Positions 7,848-17,363 of a DNA stretch of 64,000 bases are shown in pieces; position 1 is the first letter of the stretch; each line of letters opens with the position of its first letter. A program made the translations under genes and the position numbers. The DNA is from Aromatoleum evansii (GTDB lineage: Bacteria > Pseudomonadota > Gammaproteobacteria > Burkholderiales > Rhodocyclaceae). Location of the stretch: assembly GCF_012910805.1 (NCBI RefSeq), contig NZ_WTVK01000009.1, forward strand, positions 1 through 64,000, read 5' to 3'. Below the pieces are notes generated by a model. The model was not told where the DNA came from, made no database searches, and saw only the letters and a list, made by a program, of their open reading frames with translations.

Positions 7848-9821
7848 TCAGATGTCCGCTTCGACCGTATCGCCCTTCGCTTCCATCCAAGCGCGCCGGC
7901 CCGAGGCTTCGCCCTTGCCCATCAGCAGCGTGAACATCTTCAGCGTGTCGTCGAGCGCATCGGCGCGCACCTGCACCGGCAGCACGCGGCGCGTCGCCGG
8001 GTCCATCGTCGTCTCGCGCAGCTGGTCGGGGTTCATCTCGCCCAGGCCCTTGAAGCGGCCGACCTCGATCTGCTCGGGCCTGAAGCCTTCCTTCTCGACG
8101 CGGTCGCGGATTGCCGCGAGCTCGCCGTCGTCGAGCGCATACAGGCGCCGCGCCGGGCGCTTCTTCCCTTGGGCCGGTACGTCCACGCGATACAGCGGCG
8201 GCTGCGCGACATAGATGTGGCCGCGCGCGATCAGCTCCGGGAAGTGGCGGAAGAACAGCGTCAGCAGCAGCGTCTGGATATGCGCGCCGTCCACGTCCGC
8301 GTCGGACATGATCACGACCTTGCCGTAGCGCAGCCCCGAAATGTCCGGATTGCTGCCCGCCGCGTGCGCATCGACGCCCAGCGCGACTGCGATATCGTGG
8401 ATTTCGGCGTTCGCGAGCAACCGGTCGGGGTCGATCTCCCACGCGTTCTGCACCTTGCCGCGCAAGGGCAGGATCGCCTGCGTCTCCTTGTTGCGCGCCA
8501 TCTTCGCCGAACCGCCCGCGGAGTCGCCCTCGACGAGGAAGAGCTCGTTCTCGGCGATGTCTTCCGATTCGCAGTCGGAGAGCTTGCCCGGTAGCACCGC
8601 GACGCCCGAGGTCTTCTTCTTCTCGACTTTCTGCGCGCTCTTCTGCCGCGCGAGCGCCTGCTTGATCGACAGCTCCGCGATCGCCTTGCCGGCCTCGACG
8701 TGGTTGTTCAGCCAGATCTCGAAGGGGTCGCGGATCATCGACGACACGAGCTTCACCGCCTCGCGCGAGTTGAGCTTTTCCTTCACCTGGCCCTGGAACT
8801 GCGGGTCCAGCAAGCGCGCCGAGAGCACGAAGCTCATGCGGCCCGCGACGTCTTCCTGCTGCAGCTTCACGCCGCGCGGCAAGAGCGCATGGTGCTCGAT
8901 GAAGCTCTTCACCGCATCGAACACGCCCGCGCGCAGGCCGCTCTCGTGCGTGCCGCCTGCCACCGTCGGGATCAGGTTCACGAAGGACTCGGACGGCACC
9001 GACTGCTCGAACCAGCCGATCACCCAGGCCGCGCCTTCGCCCGGCGCGAAAGTCGCATCGTCCTTGTCAGCGTACTTCTCGGCCATGTAGAGCGGTGCGA
9101 CCGCTTCGAGGTCGCCCGCCTGCTCGCGCAGGTACCCGGCCAGCCCGTCCGGGTAGGACCAGGTCTTGGTCAGCGCCGGCCCGTTCGCCTGCTCGATGTC
9201 GAGCCGCACCGACACGCCCGACAGCAGCACCGCCTTCGAGCGCAGCAGGCGCTCGATCTCGGCCTGCGGCACGCGCGGGTTCTCGAAATACTTGCCGTCC
9301 GGCCACACGCGCACGCGCGTGCCGCTCTGGCGGCCGCAGTCGCCGACGATCGCGATCGCGCCGATGTTCTCGCCGCCCTCGCTGAAGTCGATGCGATGGA
9401 CCTTGCCCTCGCGTTTCACCTCCACCTCGACGCGCGTCGACAGCGCATTCGTCACCGCGACGCCGACGCCGTGCAGGCCGCCCGAGAAGGCGTAGGCGCC
9501 GTTGCCTTCGCGTTTGTCGAACTTGCCGCCGGCGTGCAGGCGCGTGTAGGCGAGCACGACCACCGGCACGCCTTCCTCGGGGTGCAGGCCCACCGGAATG
9601 CCGCGGCCGTCATCGGCCACGCTCACCGAGCCGTCGAGGTGCAAGGTCACGTGGATCTTCTTCGCGAAGCCGCCGAGCGCCTCGTCCGCGGAGTTGTCGA
9701 TGACTTCCTGGATGATGTGCGCCGGCGAGTCGGTGCGGGTGTACATCCCGGGCCGTTCGCGCACCGGTTCGAGTCCCTTGAGGACGCGGAAGGACGATTC
9801 GTCGTATTGCTTGCCTGTCAT
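7848..9821 (-). CDS. parE: DNA topoisomerase IV subunit B
   Basis: ATPase subunit of topoisomerase IV, 657 aa, which decatenates chromosomes together with ParC. The GHKL ATP site is seen in VIDNSADEALGGF and DDGRGIPVGLHPEEG, followed by a GGLHGVGVAVTNAL loop. The TOPRIM domain has EGDSAGGSAKMARNKETQ and MSDADVDGAHIQTLL. The ending, with EMNPDQLRETTMDP, is typical. The length and KMARNKETQAILPLRGK favour ParE over GyrB. The start is the ATG before TGKQYDESSF; parC is not in the window. Confidence 0.95.
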   Translation of the reverse strand: MTGKQYDESSFRVLKGLEPVRERPGMYTRTDSPAHIIQEVIDNSADEALGGFAKKIHVTLHLDGSVSVADDGRGIPVGLHPEEGVPVVVLAYTRLHAGGKFDKREGNGAYAFSGGLHGVGVAVTNALSTRVEVEVKREGKVHRIDFSEGGENIGAIAIVGDCGRQSGTRVRVWPDGKYFENPRVPQAEIERLLRSKAVLLSGVSVRLDIEQANGPALTKTWSYPDGLAGYLREQAGDLEAVAPLYMAEKYADKDDATFAPGEGAAWVIGWFEQSVPSESFVNLIPTVAGGTHESGLRAGVFDAVKSFIEHHALLPRGVKLQQEDVAGRMSFVLSARLLDPQFQGQVKEKLNSREAVKLVSSMIRDPFEIWLNNHVEAGKAIAELSIKQALARQKSAQKVEKKKTSGVAVLPGKLSDCESEDIAENELFLVEGDSAGGSAKMARNKETQAILPLRGKVQNAWEIDPDRLLANAEIHDIAVALGVDAHAAGSNPDISGLRYGKVVIMSDADVDGAHIQTLLLTLFFRHFPELIARGHIYVAQPPLYRVDVPAQGKKRPARRLYALDDGELAAIRDRVEKEGFRPEQIEVGRFKGLGEMNPDQLRETTMDPATRRVLPVQVRADALDDTLKMFTLLMGKGEASGRRAWMEAKGDTVEADI

Positions 9822-9988
9822 GGTGTCTGAGCTGTGTTGCGGTCCGGCCAAGTGCCGGGAGGCGTGCAAGGATACCCGCTGCGCGACCTTCTGGCACGGC
9901 GGTGTTGGCGGGGGCGCGAAAGGACGCGGCGTCTCGCAGCGCTTTCGCACCTAGAATGAGGCTTTGTCGTCGCCGAGGGCGCGGGGCC

Positions 9989-10420
9989 ATGCAGCATTGC
10001 TTTACCTACGGTTCGCTGATGTGCGAGGACATCATGGCGGCGGTCTGCGGCGCGCGCAGCCGCTTCGTCGCCGCCTCGCTGGACGGCTATCGACGGCAAC
10101 CGGTGTGCGGGCAGGCATATCCGGGGATGGTGCCGGCGGCGGAGGCGTGCGTAGCGGGGGTGTTGTATCTGGACCTGCCGGCGTCCGCATGGCTGCGGCT
10201 CGACCGTTTCGAGGGTGAGGAATACGAGCGCCGGCGGGTCGTCGTGCGGCTGCCGGACGGGCGGACGGAGACCGCGTGGACCTACGTCTTCCGCCCGAAA
10301 TATGCGGCGCGGCTCGTCGACGGGGAGTGGGATTTCGAGCGCTTCCTGCGCACCGGCAAGGCGCGCTTCACGGCGCAGTATGTCGGTTTCGACGCCCTGG
10401 AGGGCGACGGCCCGGCGTGA
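9989..10420 (+). CDS. Gamma-glutamylcyclotransferase-like (AIG2/GGCT fold) protein
   Basis: A 143-aa protein that begins with the GGCT substrate-loop motif FTYGSLM. It continues with AGVLYLDLPASAWLRLDRFEGEEYERRRV, a characteristic block of AIG2-like cyclotransferases including the expected acidic catalytic position. Family members release 5-oxoproline from gamma-glutamyl amines or peptides. The pxp 5-oxoprolinase genes are nearby but not in the same operon. It is divergent from parE. Confidence 0.85.
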   Translation: MQHCFTYGSLMCEDIMAAVCGARSRFVAASLDGYRRQPVCGQAYPGMVPAAEACVAGVLYLDLPASAWLRLDRFEGEEYERRRVVVRLPDGRTETAWTYVFRPKYAARLVDGEWDFERFLRTGKARFTAQYVGFDALEGDGPA

Positions 10421-10452
10421 CGCGAGGGGAGGGCCGCTCCCGGGGCCATGCG

Positions 10453-11412
10453 CTATCGCTCCATCTGCTGCTCGTTCCTGCCGCGCCGGCCGCGTTCCTC
10501 TTCCTGCTGCGGCTGTTTGCGTCCGTGGGGCTGGGCGCCGCCACCGCGGTCCTGCGGCGCGCGCTCGTCCATGCGCGGGCCGCCCATCTGGCGGTCACGC
10601 ATGTGCCTTTCCTGCATCCGTTGTTCGCGCGCGGGTTCCATCCGGCGCGGTTCCATCTGTCTGGGTTCCCGTTGCCGCGGCTCCATCTGCCGGGGCTCCG
10701 GCTGCATTCGTTCGGTGCGCCGCTGGACGGGAGCGTCGGGAGCCGAACGCGGGCGATCCTGCTCGATCGTGCGCGGAGGGCGTTCGCGGCGCGTGGCTTC
10801 GCGTTCCTCCCGATCCGGCCCTCGCATCCTCGGGGGCGCCGGCGGCGGCAGGAACTCGCGGGCTGTGGCGTCGCGTGGCCGGTAGCGGTAATGCTCACCG
10901 CTCAGGTTCCGCTGTTCGTGGATGTCGCGCGGATAGCGGTCGCCCGAGTAACGTCGCTGATAGATCGGCAGCGGTGCCGGCGGCGGTGCTGCGCGGCGGT
11001 CCCAGCGGTCCCAGCCGCGACGGTGTTCCGCCCAGTCGTCGCCCCAGTGCTCGCGCCAGCGCGGCGGGGCCTCGCGGCGCCAGGTGCGGAAATAGATCGG
11101 CGGGTCGCGGTAGTAGCGCACCGGAATCCGCAGGATGAACACCGGCACGGCCAGCGGCGCGACGAGCGTCCACGGGCCGTTGTACCAGGAACTCACGTAC
11201 CAGTCGTCGTCGTAGAACACCCAGTACAGCCCGTCGTAGAAGAAGAAGTTCCCGGCCACCCGCGGCGCGTAATACACCGGATAGCCGGGTACCCGCACAA
11301 GCTGCGGATATACCGGCAGGTTGATGCCGATGAACACCTGTACGGAGGCCGTTGCCGGCGTGATCCCGGCCAGCAGCAGCCACAACACCACCAATAGCGT
11401 GCGCATGCTCAT
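10453..11412 (-). CDS. Secreted protein with YDGLYW-type domain and Met/Glu/Pro/Arg-rich tail
   Basis: A 319-aa protein not assigned to a named function. A Sec signal peptide (residues 1 to about 22, ending ATA-SVQ) is followed by an aromatic domain with repeated Tyr and Trp (FFYDGLYWVFYDDDWYVSSW), seen in small envelope proteins of environmental proteobacteria. From about residue 130 the chain is low complexity: Pro/Arg rich, then imperfect EPRQM repeats (MEPRQ, REPRQ, MEPRR, MEPAR), then Gln/Glu/Arg. A strong GAAGGAGAC ribosome-binding site precedes the ATG. Likely periplasmic or surface exposed; the basic tail could bind polyanions, which is speculation. Confidence 0.75.
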   Translation of the reverse strand: MSMRTLLVVLWLLLAGITPATASVQVFIGINLPVYPQLVRVPGYPVYYAPRVAGNFFFYDGLYWVFYDDDWYVSSWYNGPWTLVAPLAVPVFILRIPVRYYRDPPIYFRTWRREAPPRWREHWGDDWAEHRRGWDRWDRRAAPPPAPLPIYQRRYSGDRYPRDIHEQRNLSGEHYRYRPRDATAREFLPPPAPPRMRGPDREEREATRRERPPRTIEQDRPRSAPDAPVQRRTERMQPEPRQMEPRQREPRQMEPRRMEPAREQRMQERHMRDRQMGGPRMDERAPQDRGGGAQPHGRKQPQQEEERGRRGRNEQQMER

Positions 11413-11498
11413 GTCTCCTTCGCGTAGGTTCCGCGAGTGGCGTTTCGTCGCGCGTATACCTTTATAGATCGCGGAGGTGCCTCGGCGTTCGTGACCGC

Positions 11499-13421
11499 CT
11501 ACTGCCCGCGCATGAAGAAGCGGTCGAGATCGCCCATCGTGAGCTGGGTCCAGGTCGGGCGGCCGTGGTTGCACTGGTCGGCGCGCTCGGTCGCCTCCAT
11601 GTCGCGCAGCAGCGCGTTCATCTCGGGAATCGTCAGGCTGCGGTGCGCGCGCACGGCGCCGTGGCAGGCCATCGTCGCCAGCAACTCGTTGCGCCGCGCG
11701 GTGATCACCTCGGAGGCCGGATACTCGCGCAATTCCTCGAGAAGCTTCCTCATCAGTTCCGCTACCGACGCACTGGCGAGCAGTGCCGGCACCGCGCGCA
11801 CCGCCAGTTCCTGCGGGCCGGCAGGGGCCACCTCGAAGCCCATGCCGGCGAGCACCTCGGCGCATTCCTCGGCGGCGGCCATGTCCTTCGCGCTCACCGA
11901 AAACACCGCCGGGATCAGCAGGCGCTGCACCGAAGGCGTGCCGTCGAGCACCGTCTTGAGCTTCTCGTAAAGGATGCGCTCGTGCGCCGCGTGCATGTCG
12001 ACGAGCACGAGGCCCTTCGCGTTCTGCGCGAGGATGTAGATGCCGTGCAGCTGCGCGAGCGCGTAGCCGAGCGGCGCGGAGTCGTCGCCATGCAGCGGCA
12101 GCGGATTCGAGAGCGCAGCCGATGCCGCATTCGCCGGGCGGCTGGAGGCGGGCGTGAAGGCGGTCGGCCGGAAGGTGTCGGCCACAGGCGTCGGGGCCGT
12201 GCCGCCGGTGGCTTGGCGTGCGCCGCCGACGAAATCGAAATAGCTGCGGCTCGCGGACTCCATCGCCAGGCGCCCCTGCACGGGTGGTGCACTGCCGTAG
12301 CCGCCGAACGCCTGCGGGCGGCGGGGTTCGGTATCTGCCGCGACATTTCCGTGGACGATCCCGCGGTTCGGCGCAGTCTCGTCGACGGCCGCCGACGCAT
12401 CGGCCTGGTCAAGGGCGGACGCCGCACGGCCGGCCAATGCCGCGCCCGACTCGGCGAGCGTGCGCGACAGCGCGTGGAACACGAACTGGTGGATCGCGCG
12501 CGATTCGCGGAAGCGCACCTCGATCTTGGCCGGGTGGACGTTCACGTCCACGCCCGCCGGGTCGAGTTCGAGGAACAGCACGTAGGCCGGATGCCGCTGG
12601 CCGTGCAGGATGTCCGTGTAAGCTTGGCGCACCGCGTGCGTGAGCAGCTTGTCGCGCACGAAGCGGCCATTGACGAAGAAATACTGCGCGTCGCGGCTCG
12701 CGCGTGAATACGCGGGCAAGGAGGCGAAGCCAGACAGGCGCAACGGCCCCGCATCGGCGTCGAGCGCGCGCGCCTGCGCGAGGAAATCGTCGCCCATCAG
12801 CGCCGCGACGCGGCGGGCGTGGTCGGCTACCGGCAGGCGATGCACGACGCGGCCGTTGTGTGCGAGCTGCAGCGCGATGTCGGGCCGCGCGAGCGCGACG
12901 CGGCGAAACATCTCGTCGCAGTGCGCGTATTCGGTGCCTTCCGACTTCAGGAACTTGCGCCGCGCCGGGGTGTTGTAATAGAGGTCCGCGACATCGACGA
13001 CCGTCCCTGCGCCGAGCGCGGCCGGCGCGATGCTGCGTTCGCTGCCGTCGATGCGCCACGCGTGCGCGCTGCCCTCGGCGCGGCTCGTGAGCGTCGTGCG
13101 CGCCACCGCTGCGATCGCCGCCAGCGCCTCGCCGCGGAAGCCCATCGTGCCGACGCGCTCGAGGTCGTCGAGATTCGCGATCTTGCTCGTCGCGTGGCGC
13201 TCCAACGCCAGCGCGAGTTCGTCCTTCGCGATGCCGCAGCCGTCGTCGGCGACGCGGATGCGCCGCACGCCGCCCTGTTCGAGCTGCACGTCGATCGCGC
13301 GCGAGCCCGCATCAACCGCGTTCTCCAGCACCTCCTTGAGCACCGAGGCCGGCCGTTCGACGACCTCGCCGGCGGCGATCTGGTTGATCAGGAGGTCGGA
13401 CAGCAGGTGGATCGAGGGCAT
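11499..13421 (-). CDS. mutL: DNA mismatch repair protein MutL
   Basis: Mismatch repair matchmaker, 640 aa, linking MutS recognition to nicking and excision. The N-terminal GHKL ATPase is complete: LLINQIAAGEVVERPASVLKE, LENAVDAGS, ADDGCGIAKDEL and GFRGEALAAIA. The C-terminal dimerisation domain has the conserved VDMHAAHERILYEKL. A proline/alanine-rich linker separates them (about residues 335-430). The true start is the ATG before PSIHLLSD; the open frame extends far upstream without MutL-like sequence. Confidence 0.96.
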   Translation of the reverse strand: MPSIHLLSDLLINQIAAGEVVERPASVLKEVLENAVDAGSRAIDVQLEQGGVRRIRVADDGCGIAKDELALALERHATSKIANLDDLERVGTMGFRGEALAAIAAVARTTLTSRAEGSAHAWRIDGSERSIAPAALGAGTVVDVADLYYNTPARRKFLKSEGTEYAHCDEMFRRVALARPDIALQLAHNGRVVHRLPVADHARRVAALMGDDFLAQARALDADAGPLRLSGFASLPAYSRASRDAQYFFVNGRFVRDKLLTHAVRQAYTDILHGQRHPAYVLFLELDPAGVDVNVHPAKIEVRFRESRAIHQFVFHALSRTLAESGAALAGRAASALDQADASAAVDETAPNRGIVHGNVAADTEPRRPQAFGGYGSAPPVQGRLAMESASRSYFDFVGGARQATGGTAPTPVADTFRPTAFTPASSRPANAASAALSNPLPLHGDDSAPLGYALAQLHGIYILAQNAKGLVLVDMHAAHERILYEKLKTVLDGTPSVQRLLIPAVFSVSAKDMAAAEECAEVLAGMGFEVAPAGPQELAVRAVPALLASASVAELMRKLLEELREYPASEVITARRNELLATMACHGAVRAHRSLTIPEMNALLRDMEATERADQCNHGRPTWTQLTMGDLDRFFMRGQ

Positions 13422-13652
13422 GGGGGCGGGGGAAAGCGCGATGCAACGCGCAATTATACGGAGTCCGTCCGGGCTCCGGTCGCCGCGTGGCAGCGGCCGG
13501 GTTTCGGGGCCGCGGCCCCCTTCCGGTATGATTGGCGGAAATCCACCCGCCGCATGCAGCCCTCCGCCCGCCCGCGGAACCAGGCCGGCCGGTCCCTGTC
13601 CCATTCCCCCGACGCGCAAGCGCGCATCCGAAACGAACGCCAAGAAACCTGC

Positions 13653-14333
13653 ATGAAGTCCATCGTCATCCTCATTTCCGGCCGCGGCAGCAACATGGAA
13701 GCCATCGTTAACGCGGGCATTCCGGGCGCGCGCATCGCCGCGGTGATCAGCAACCGCCCGGACGCGAAAGGGCTCGCATTTGCCGCCGCGCGCGGCATCC
13801 CCACCGCCGTCGTCGACCACAAGGCCTTCCCGTCGCGGGAAGCCTTTGACGCCGCGCTGGCCGAGACGATCGATACGCACGGCGCGGAGCTCGTCGTGCT
13901 CGCCGGCTTCATGCGCGTGCTCACCGACGCCTTCGTGCGCCGCTACGAGGGGCGCCTCATGAACATCCACCCCTCGCTGCTGCCGTCCTTCCCCGGCCTG
14001 CACACGCACCAGCGTGCGATCGAGGCGGGTGTGCGGGCGCACGGGGCAACGGTGCATTTCGTGACCCCCGCGCTCGACTGCGGGCCGGTCGTGATCCAGG
14101 CGGTCGTGCCCGTTTTGCCGGGCGACGACGAGGACAGCCTGTCGGCCCGCGTGCTCCGGCAGGAGCACCGCATCTACCCGCAGGCGGTGCGCTGGTTCGT
14201 CGAGGACCGGCTGACGGTCACCGCGCAGGGCCAGGTGCGCGTGCGTGACGAAGCGGTCGATGAGGCCGGGTGGACGATCCCGTCGCTGGATCGCGTTCCC
14301 GGGGCCGGAGCGTGCGACAGCCGACCGTCCTGA
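13653..14333 (+). CDS. purN: Phosphoribosylglycinamide formyltransferase
   Basis: PurN, 226 aa, transfers a formyl group from 10-formyl-THF to GAR in purine synthesis. Present are SGRGSNMEAIV (phosphate-binding loop), AGFMRVLTDAFV, NIHPSLLPSFPGLHTHQRAI with the catalytic Asn and His, and a following VTPALDCGPVVIQ containing the catalytic Asp. It is slightly longer than the usual roughly 212 aa because of a C-terminal extension that overlaps the next gene. Its operon partner purM is about 44 kb away. Confidence 0.96.
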   Translation: MKSIVILISGRGSNMEAIVNAGIPGARIAAVISNRPDAKGLAFAAARGIPTAVVDHKAFPSREAFDAALAETIDTHGAELVVLAGFMRVLTDAFVRRYEGRLMNIHPSLLPSFPGLHTHQRAIEAGVRAHGATVHFVTPALDCGPVVIQAVVPVLPGDDEDSLSARVLRQEHRIYPQAVRWFVEDRLTVTAQGQVRVRDEAVDEAGWTIPSLDRVPGAGACDSRPS

Positions 14334-15493
14334 TCCTCGCCGCGGGCGTTTCGGTGCTCGCGCACGCGCTCGTGCTGAGCCTGCCCGGCTGGCCCGTGCA
14401 CATCGGCGAAGAGTCGCCGGTGCTGCATGCGACGCTGGTGATTCCCGAGCCGCAGCCCGTGGTGGCGCTCGCGCCGGTCGCGCTGCCTCCGCCGCCGCCC
14501 GTCGTGCCGGAAATGCCCAAGCCGCGGCCCAAACCGAAGCCTCGCCCCGCGCCCGCGGTCCCGCTGACGGCACCATCGGTCGGAGAAAGCGGCGAGATTG
14601 CCATCGCGGCGCCGGCCGCGGCCGAGGCGCCGCCTGCGGCGGAGCTGCCGCCGGCCGTCGATGCCGCGCCCGTTGCCGACGTTGCGCCGGAACTCGTCGC
14701 GGCTGCCGACCTCAAGGGTTTCAGCATCGCCGGATGGCCCGAGCGCGGCAGCATCCGCTTCCGCGTGCATCTGGGCGAAGGCGGTTTCGCCGTCGGCGAG
14801 GCGCAGCACGAGTGGTCGCACGACGGCAAGCGCTACCGCATGTCCGTCGCCGTCCGCACGACGGGGGTCGTCGGCATGTTCCGGTCCTTCCACTATGCTC
14901 AAAGCAGCGAGGGCAGCGTCGGGCGGGAAGGCCTCAAGCCCGAGCGCTTCAGCGTCGAGCAGACGCGCAAGACGCCAGCCAGCGCCCGGTTCGACTGGGA
15001 TGCAGGGAAGGTGACGATGACGCGCGGCGCCAAGGAACGTGTCGCCGAGCTGCGTCCGGGCGACCAGGACCTCCTGAGCCTGTGGCACCAGATCGGTATC
15101 GTCGGCGCGGTCAGCGGATCGACCGAGCTGAACGTTATCACCGGACGCGAGGCCACGCCCTCGACAGTCGAAGTGATGGGGCCCGAGAAGCTGCCGCTGC
15201 CGATCGGGCTGCTGGAGACCCTGCGCGTGCGGGCCGAGGCGCGCAACGGCAGCCTGACCATCGACATCTGGCTCGCGCGCAACTACGGCATGCTGCCGGT
15301 GCGCATCCGCGTCATCGACGACAAGGGCGAGGTGCTCGACCAGCAGGCCGTCGAGCTGCGCCTGTCGCCTCCCGGATCGGCTGGCGAGGAGCCCCCGGTG
15401 GCGGGGGGCGGTGGCGGCACGGAGGCGGAAGAAGAAATGATCGAATTGCGGGCGGAGGACAATGCCTTCGCCCATCCAACCATCGGAAACTGA
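14312..15493 (+). CDS. DUF3108 domain protein with TonB-like N-terminus
   Basis: An envelope-directed protein of 393 aa. One N-terminal hydrophobic segment (VLILAAGVSVLAHALVL) is followed by a Pro/Lys-rich spacer (PKPRPKPKPRPAP), like the periplasm-spanning part of TonB proteins. An alanine-rich linker leads to a DUF3108 domain from about residue 140. The GTG at 14312 overlaps purN by 22 bp. A GTG at 14270 would add 14 polar residues before the membrane segment and is less convincing. DUF3108 function is unknown; the architecture suggests an inner-membrane-anchored periplasmic protein. Confidence 0.8.
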   Translation: MRQPTVLILAAGVSVLAHALVLSLPGWPVHIGEESPVLHATLVIPEPQPVVALAPVALPPPPPVVPEMPKPRPKPKPRPAPAVPLTAPSVGESGEIAIAAPAAAEAPPAAELPPAVDAAPVADVAPELVAAADLKGFSIAGWPERGSIRFRVHLGEGGFAVGEAQHEWSHDGKRYRMSVAVRTTGVVGMFRSFHYAQSSEGSVGREGLKPERFSVEQTRKTPASARFDWDAGKVTMTRGAKERVAELRPGDQDLLSLWHQIGIVGAVSGSTELNVITGREATPSTVEVMGPEKLPLPIGLLETLRVRAEARNGSLTIDIWLARNYGMLPVRIRVIDDKGEVLDQQAVELRLSPPGSAGEEPPVAGGGGGTEAEEEMIELRAEDNAFAHPTIGN

Positions 15494-15502
15494 AGAACAA
15501 CT

Positions 15503-16786
15503 ATGGCAAGACATGAAGAGGCTGCCTCGCGCGGCCTGCTGATCCACGCCGCCCAGGTCCTCGGGGCGGTGCTCACCTTCGAACATCCGGCCGACGTCGT
15601 CCTCTCGCGTCACTTCCGCGAGAATCGGGAGATCGGCCATCGCGACCGCGGCTTCATCGCCGAGGCCGTCTACGGCATCGTGCGTCGCCTGCGCTGGCTG
15701 CGCCGCCTCGTCGGCGAGGACGCGCGCCCGCGCACCCTCTTGCTGGCGTGGCTCGCGCGTGGCGAGGGCTGGCCGATGCGCAACTTCGAAGGCCTCGCGT
15801 CGGCAACCGAGCGCGACTGGATCTCGGGGATCAAGGCGAAGGAACTCGACGACGGCTCGCTCGCCGAGCGCGCAGACATGCCCGACTGGCTCGCCGAACG
15901 CCTGCTCGCGACGCACGACGAGGCTGCGCTGCTAGAACTCGCGCACAGCCTGAACCGGCCCGCGCCGCTCGACCTGCGCGTGAATGTGTTGAAGAGCGAT
16001 CGCGACAAGGTGCTCGCCGCCTTCAAGGAGAACGGCATCCAGGCCGGCCCCTGCCCATACTCGCCGCAGGGCATCCGGCTGGCCGGCAAACCGGCGCTGC
16101 AGAAGCACCCGTTGTTCCTCGACGGCTCCTTCGAAGTGCAGGACGAAGGCAGCCAGCTGCTCGGCTTCCTCGTGCAGCCCAAGCGCGGCGAACTGGTCGT
16201 CGACTTCTGCGCCGGAGCCGGCGGCAAGACGCTGCAGCTCGGTGCGCTGATGCGCTCGACCGGCCGCCTGTACGCCTTCGACGTGTCGGAGAAGCGCCTC
16301 GCCAAGCTCAAGCCGCGCTTTGCCCGCGCCGGCCTGTCGAACGTGCACCCGGTGCTGATCGCGCACGAGCGTGACGCCAAGGTGAAACGTCTCGCCGGCA
16401 AGGCCGACCGCGTGCTGGTCGACGCCCCGTGCAGCGGTCTTGGCACCCTGCGCCGCAACCCCGATCTCAAGTGGCGCCAGACGCCCGAGTCGGTCGCCGA
16501 GATGGTCGCCAAGCAGGGCGCGATCCTTGAGTCCGCCGCGCGCCTCGTGAAGCCGGGCGGGCGGCTCGTGTATGCGACCTGCAGCCTGCTCGCCGAGGAG
16601 AACGACGGCATCGTCGACGCCTTCCTCGCCGCGCATCCGGCGTTCCGCCAGGTCAGTGCGGCGGACGTGCTCGCCAAGCAGGGCATCGCGCTCGACACCG
16701 GCGAGCGCCTGCGCCTGACGCCGCGCGCACATGACACCGACGGCTTCTTCGCCGCCGTGCTGGAGCGTGTGGATGCAGTGGAGTGA
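15503..16786 (+). CDS. RsmB/NOP-family 5-methylcytosine RNA methyltransferase
   Basis: SAM-dependent RNA m5C methyltransferase of 427 aa. An N-terminal NusB-like/RNA-binding part is followed by the Rossmann domain with VVDFCAGAGGKTLQLG (SAM loop), the DAPCSGLGTLRRNPDLKW motif (catalytic Cys of motif IV) and YATCSLLAEEND (second Cys, motif VI). Substrate is probably rRNA or tRNA; without fmt and def beside it the symbol rsmB is not certain. It lies 9 bp after the DUF3108 gene and overlaps the PLD gene downstream. Confidence 0.9.
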   Translation: MARHEEAASRGLLIHAAQVLGAVLTFEHPADVVLSRHFRENREIGHRDRGFIAEAVYGIVRRLRWLRRLVGEDARPRTLLLAWLARGEGWPMRNFEGLASATERDWISGIKAKELDDGSLAERADMPDWLAERLLATHDEAALLELAHSLNRPAPLDLRVNVLKSDRDKVLAAFKENGIQAGPCPYSPQGIRLAGKPALQKHPLFLDGSFEVQDEGSQLLGFLVQPKRGELVVDFCAGAGGKTLQLGALMRSTGRLYAFDVSEKRLAKLKPRFARAGLSNVHPVLIAHERDAKVKRLAGKADRVLVDAPCSGLGTLRRNPDLKWRQTPESVAEMVAKQGAILESAARLVKPGGRLVYATCSLLAEENDGIVDAFLAAHPAFRQVSAADVLAKQGIALDTGERLRLTPRAHDTDGFFAAVLERVDAVE

Positions 16787-17363
16787 TGCACGGGGGCGGC
16801 TGCTCGCAGGCGTCGCCCTCGCGTTATTCGCCGTGGCGGCGCAAGTCGCCACGGCCAGCCAGCGTCTGCCCGCGCGCGGTTCGGTCGAGGTCGCGTTCTC
16901 CCCGGCCGATCGACCCGAGGCGCTGCTCATCGACGTCATCGACGACGCGCGCAAGACGCTGCATGTGCAGGCCTACGCCTTCACCAGCAAGCCGATCGCC
17001 CACGCGCTGATCGGTGCGCACCGTCGTGGCGTACGCGTCGAAGTCCTCGCGGACGCTAAGATGAACAAGCGCGGCAAGGGCAACGTGCTGCCCGATCTGC
17101 TCGCCGCCGGCATCCCGGTCTCGCTCGAGACGCGCTTCGCCGCGGCGCATAACAAGGTCATGATCGCCGACGCCGAAGGCCCCGCCTGCGCGCTCGTCAC
17201 CGGCTCGTTCAACTTCACCAAGTCCGCCGTCAAGCGCAACGCCGAGAACCTCCTGGTGCTGCGCGACAACTGCACGCTGACACAGATCTACCTCGACAAC
17301 TGGCGCCGCCACCGCGCGGACGCCACCCGCGTTACGCGACTGCCCTGGAAACCCGGAACGTGA
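16773..17363 (+). CDS. Secreted phospholipase D-family nuclease (single HKD)
   Basis: A small PLD-superfamily protein of 196 aa, like bacterial Nuc endonucleases. A signal peptide (about residues 1-29, ending ATAS) is followed by one complete HKD motif: H126, K128, D133 in HNKVMIAD, then GSFNFTKSAVKRNAENLLV. Single-HKD enzymes act as homodimers and cleave nucleic acids non-specifically, usually in the periplasm. The ATG lies inside the end of the methyltransferase gene (14-bp overlap), and its stop overlaps the mscS-type start (GTGA), so three genes are coupled. Confidence 0.88.
   Translation: MQWSDARGRLLAGVALALFAVAAQVATASQRLPARGSVEVAFSPADRPEALLIDVIDDARKTLHVQAYAFTSKPIAHALIGAHRRGVRVEVLADAKMNKRGKGNVLPDLLAAGIPVSLETRFAAAHNKVMIADAEGPACALVTGSFNFTKSAVKRNAENLLVLRDNCTLTQIYLDNWRRHRADATRVTRLPWKPGT

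Noticed and set aside
10560-10740. A short tandem DNA repeat or CRISPR-like array
   Set aside because: The periodicity comes from codons for the EPRQM protein repeats, is irregular, and lacks spacers.
13422-14576. Upstream extension of the mutL frame
   Set aside because: The extension has no MutL similarity and runs antisense through purN; the GHKL domain starts at the ATG at 13421.
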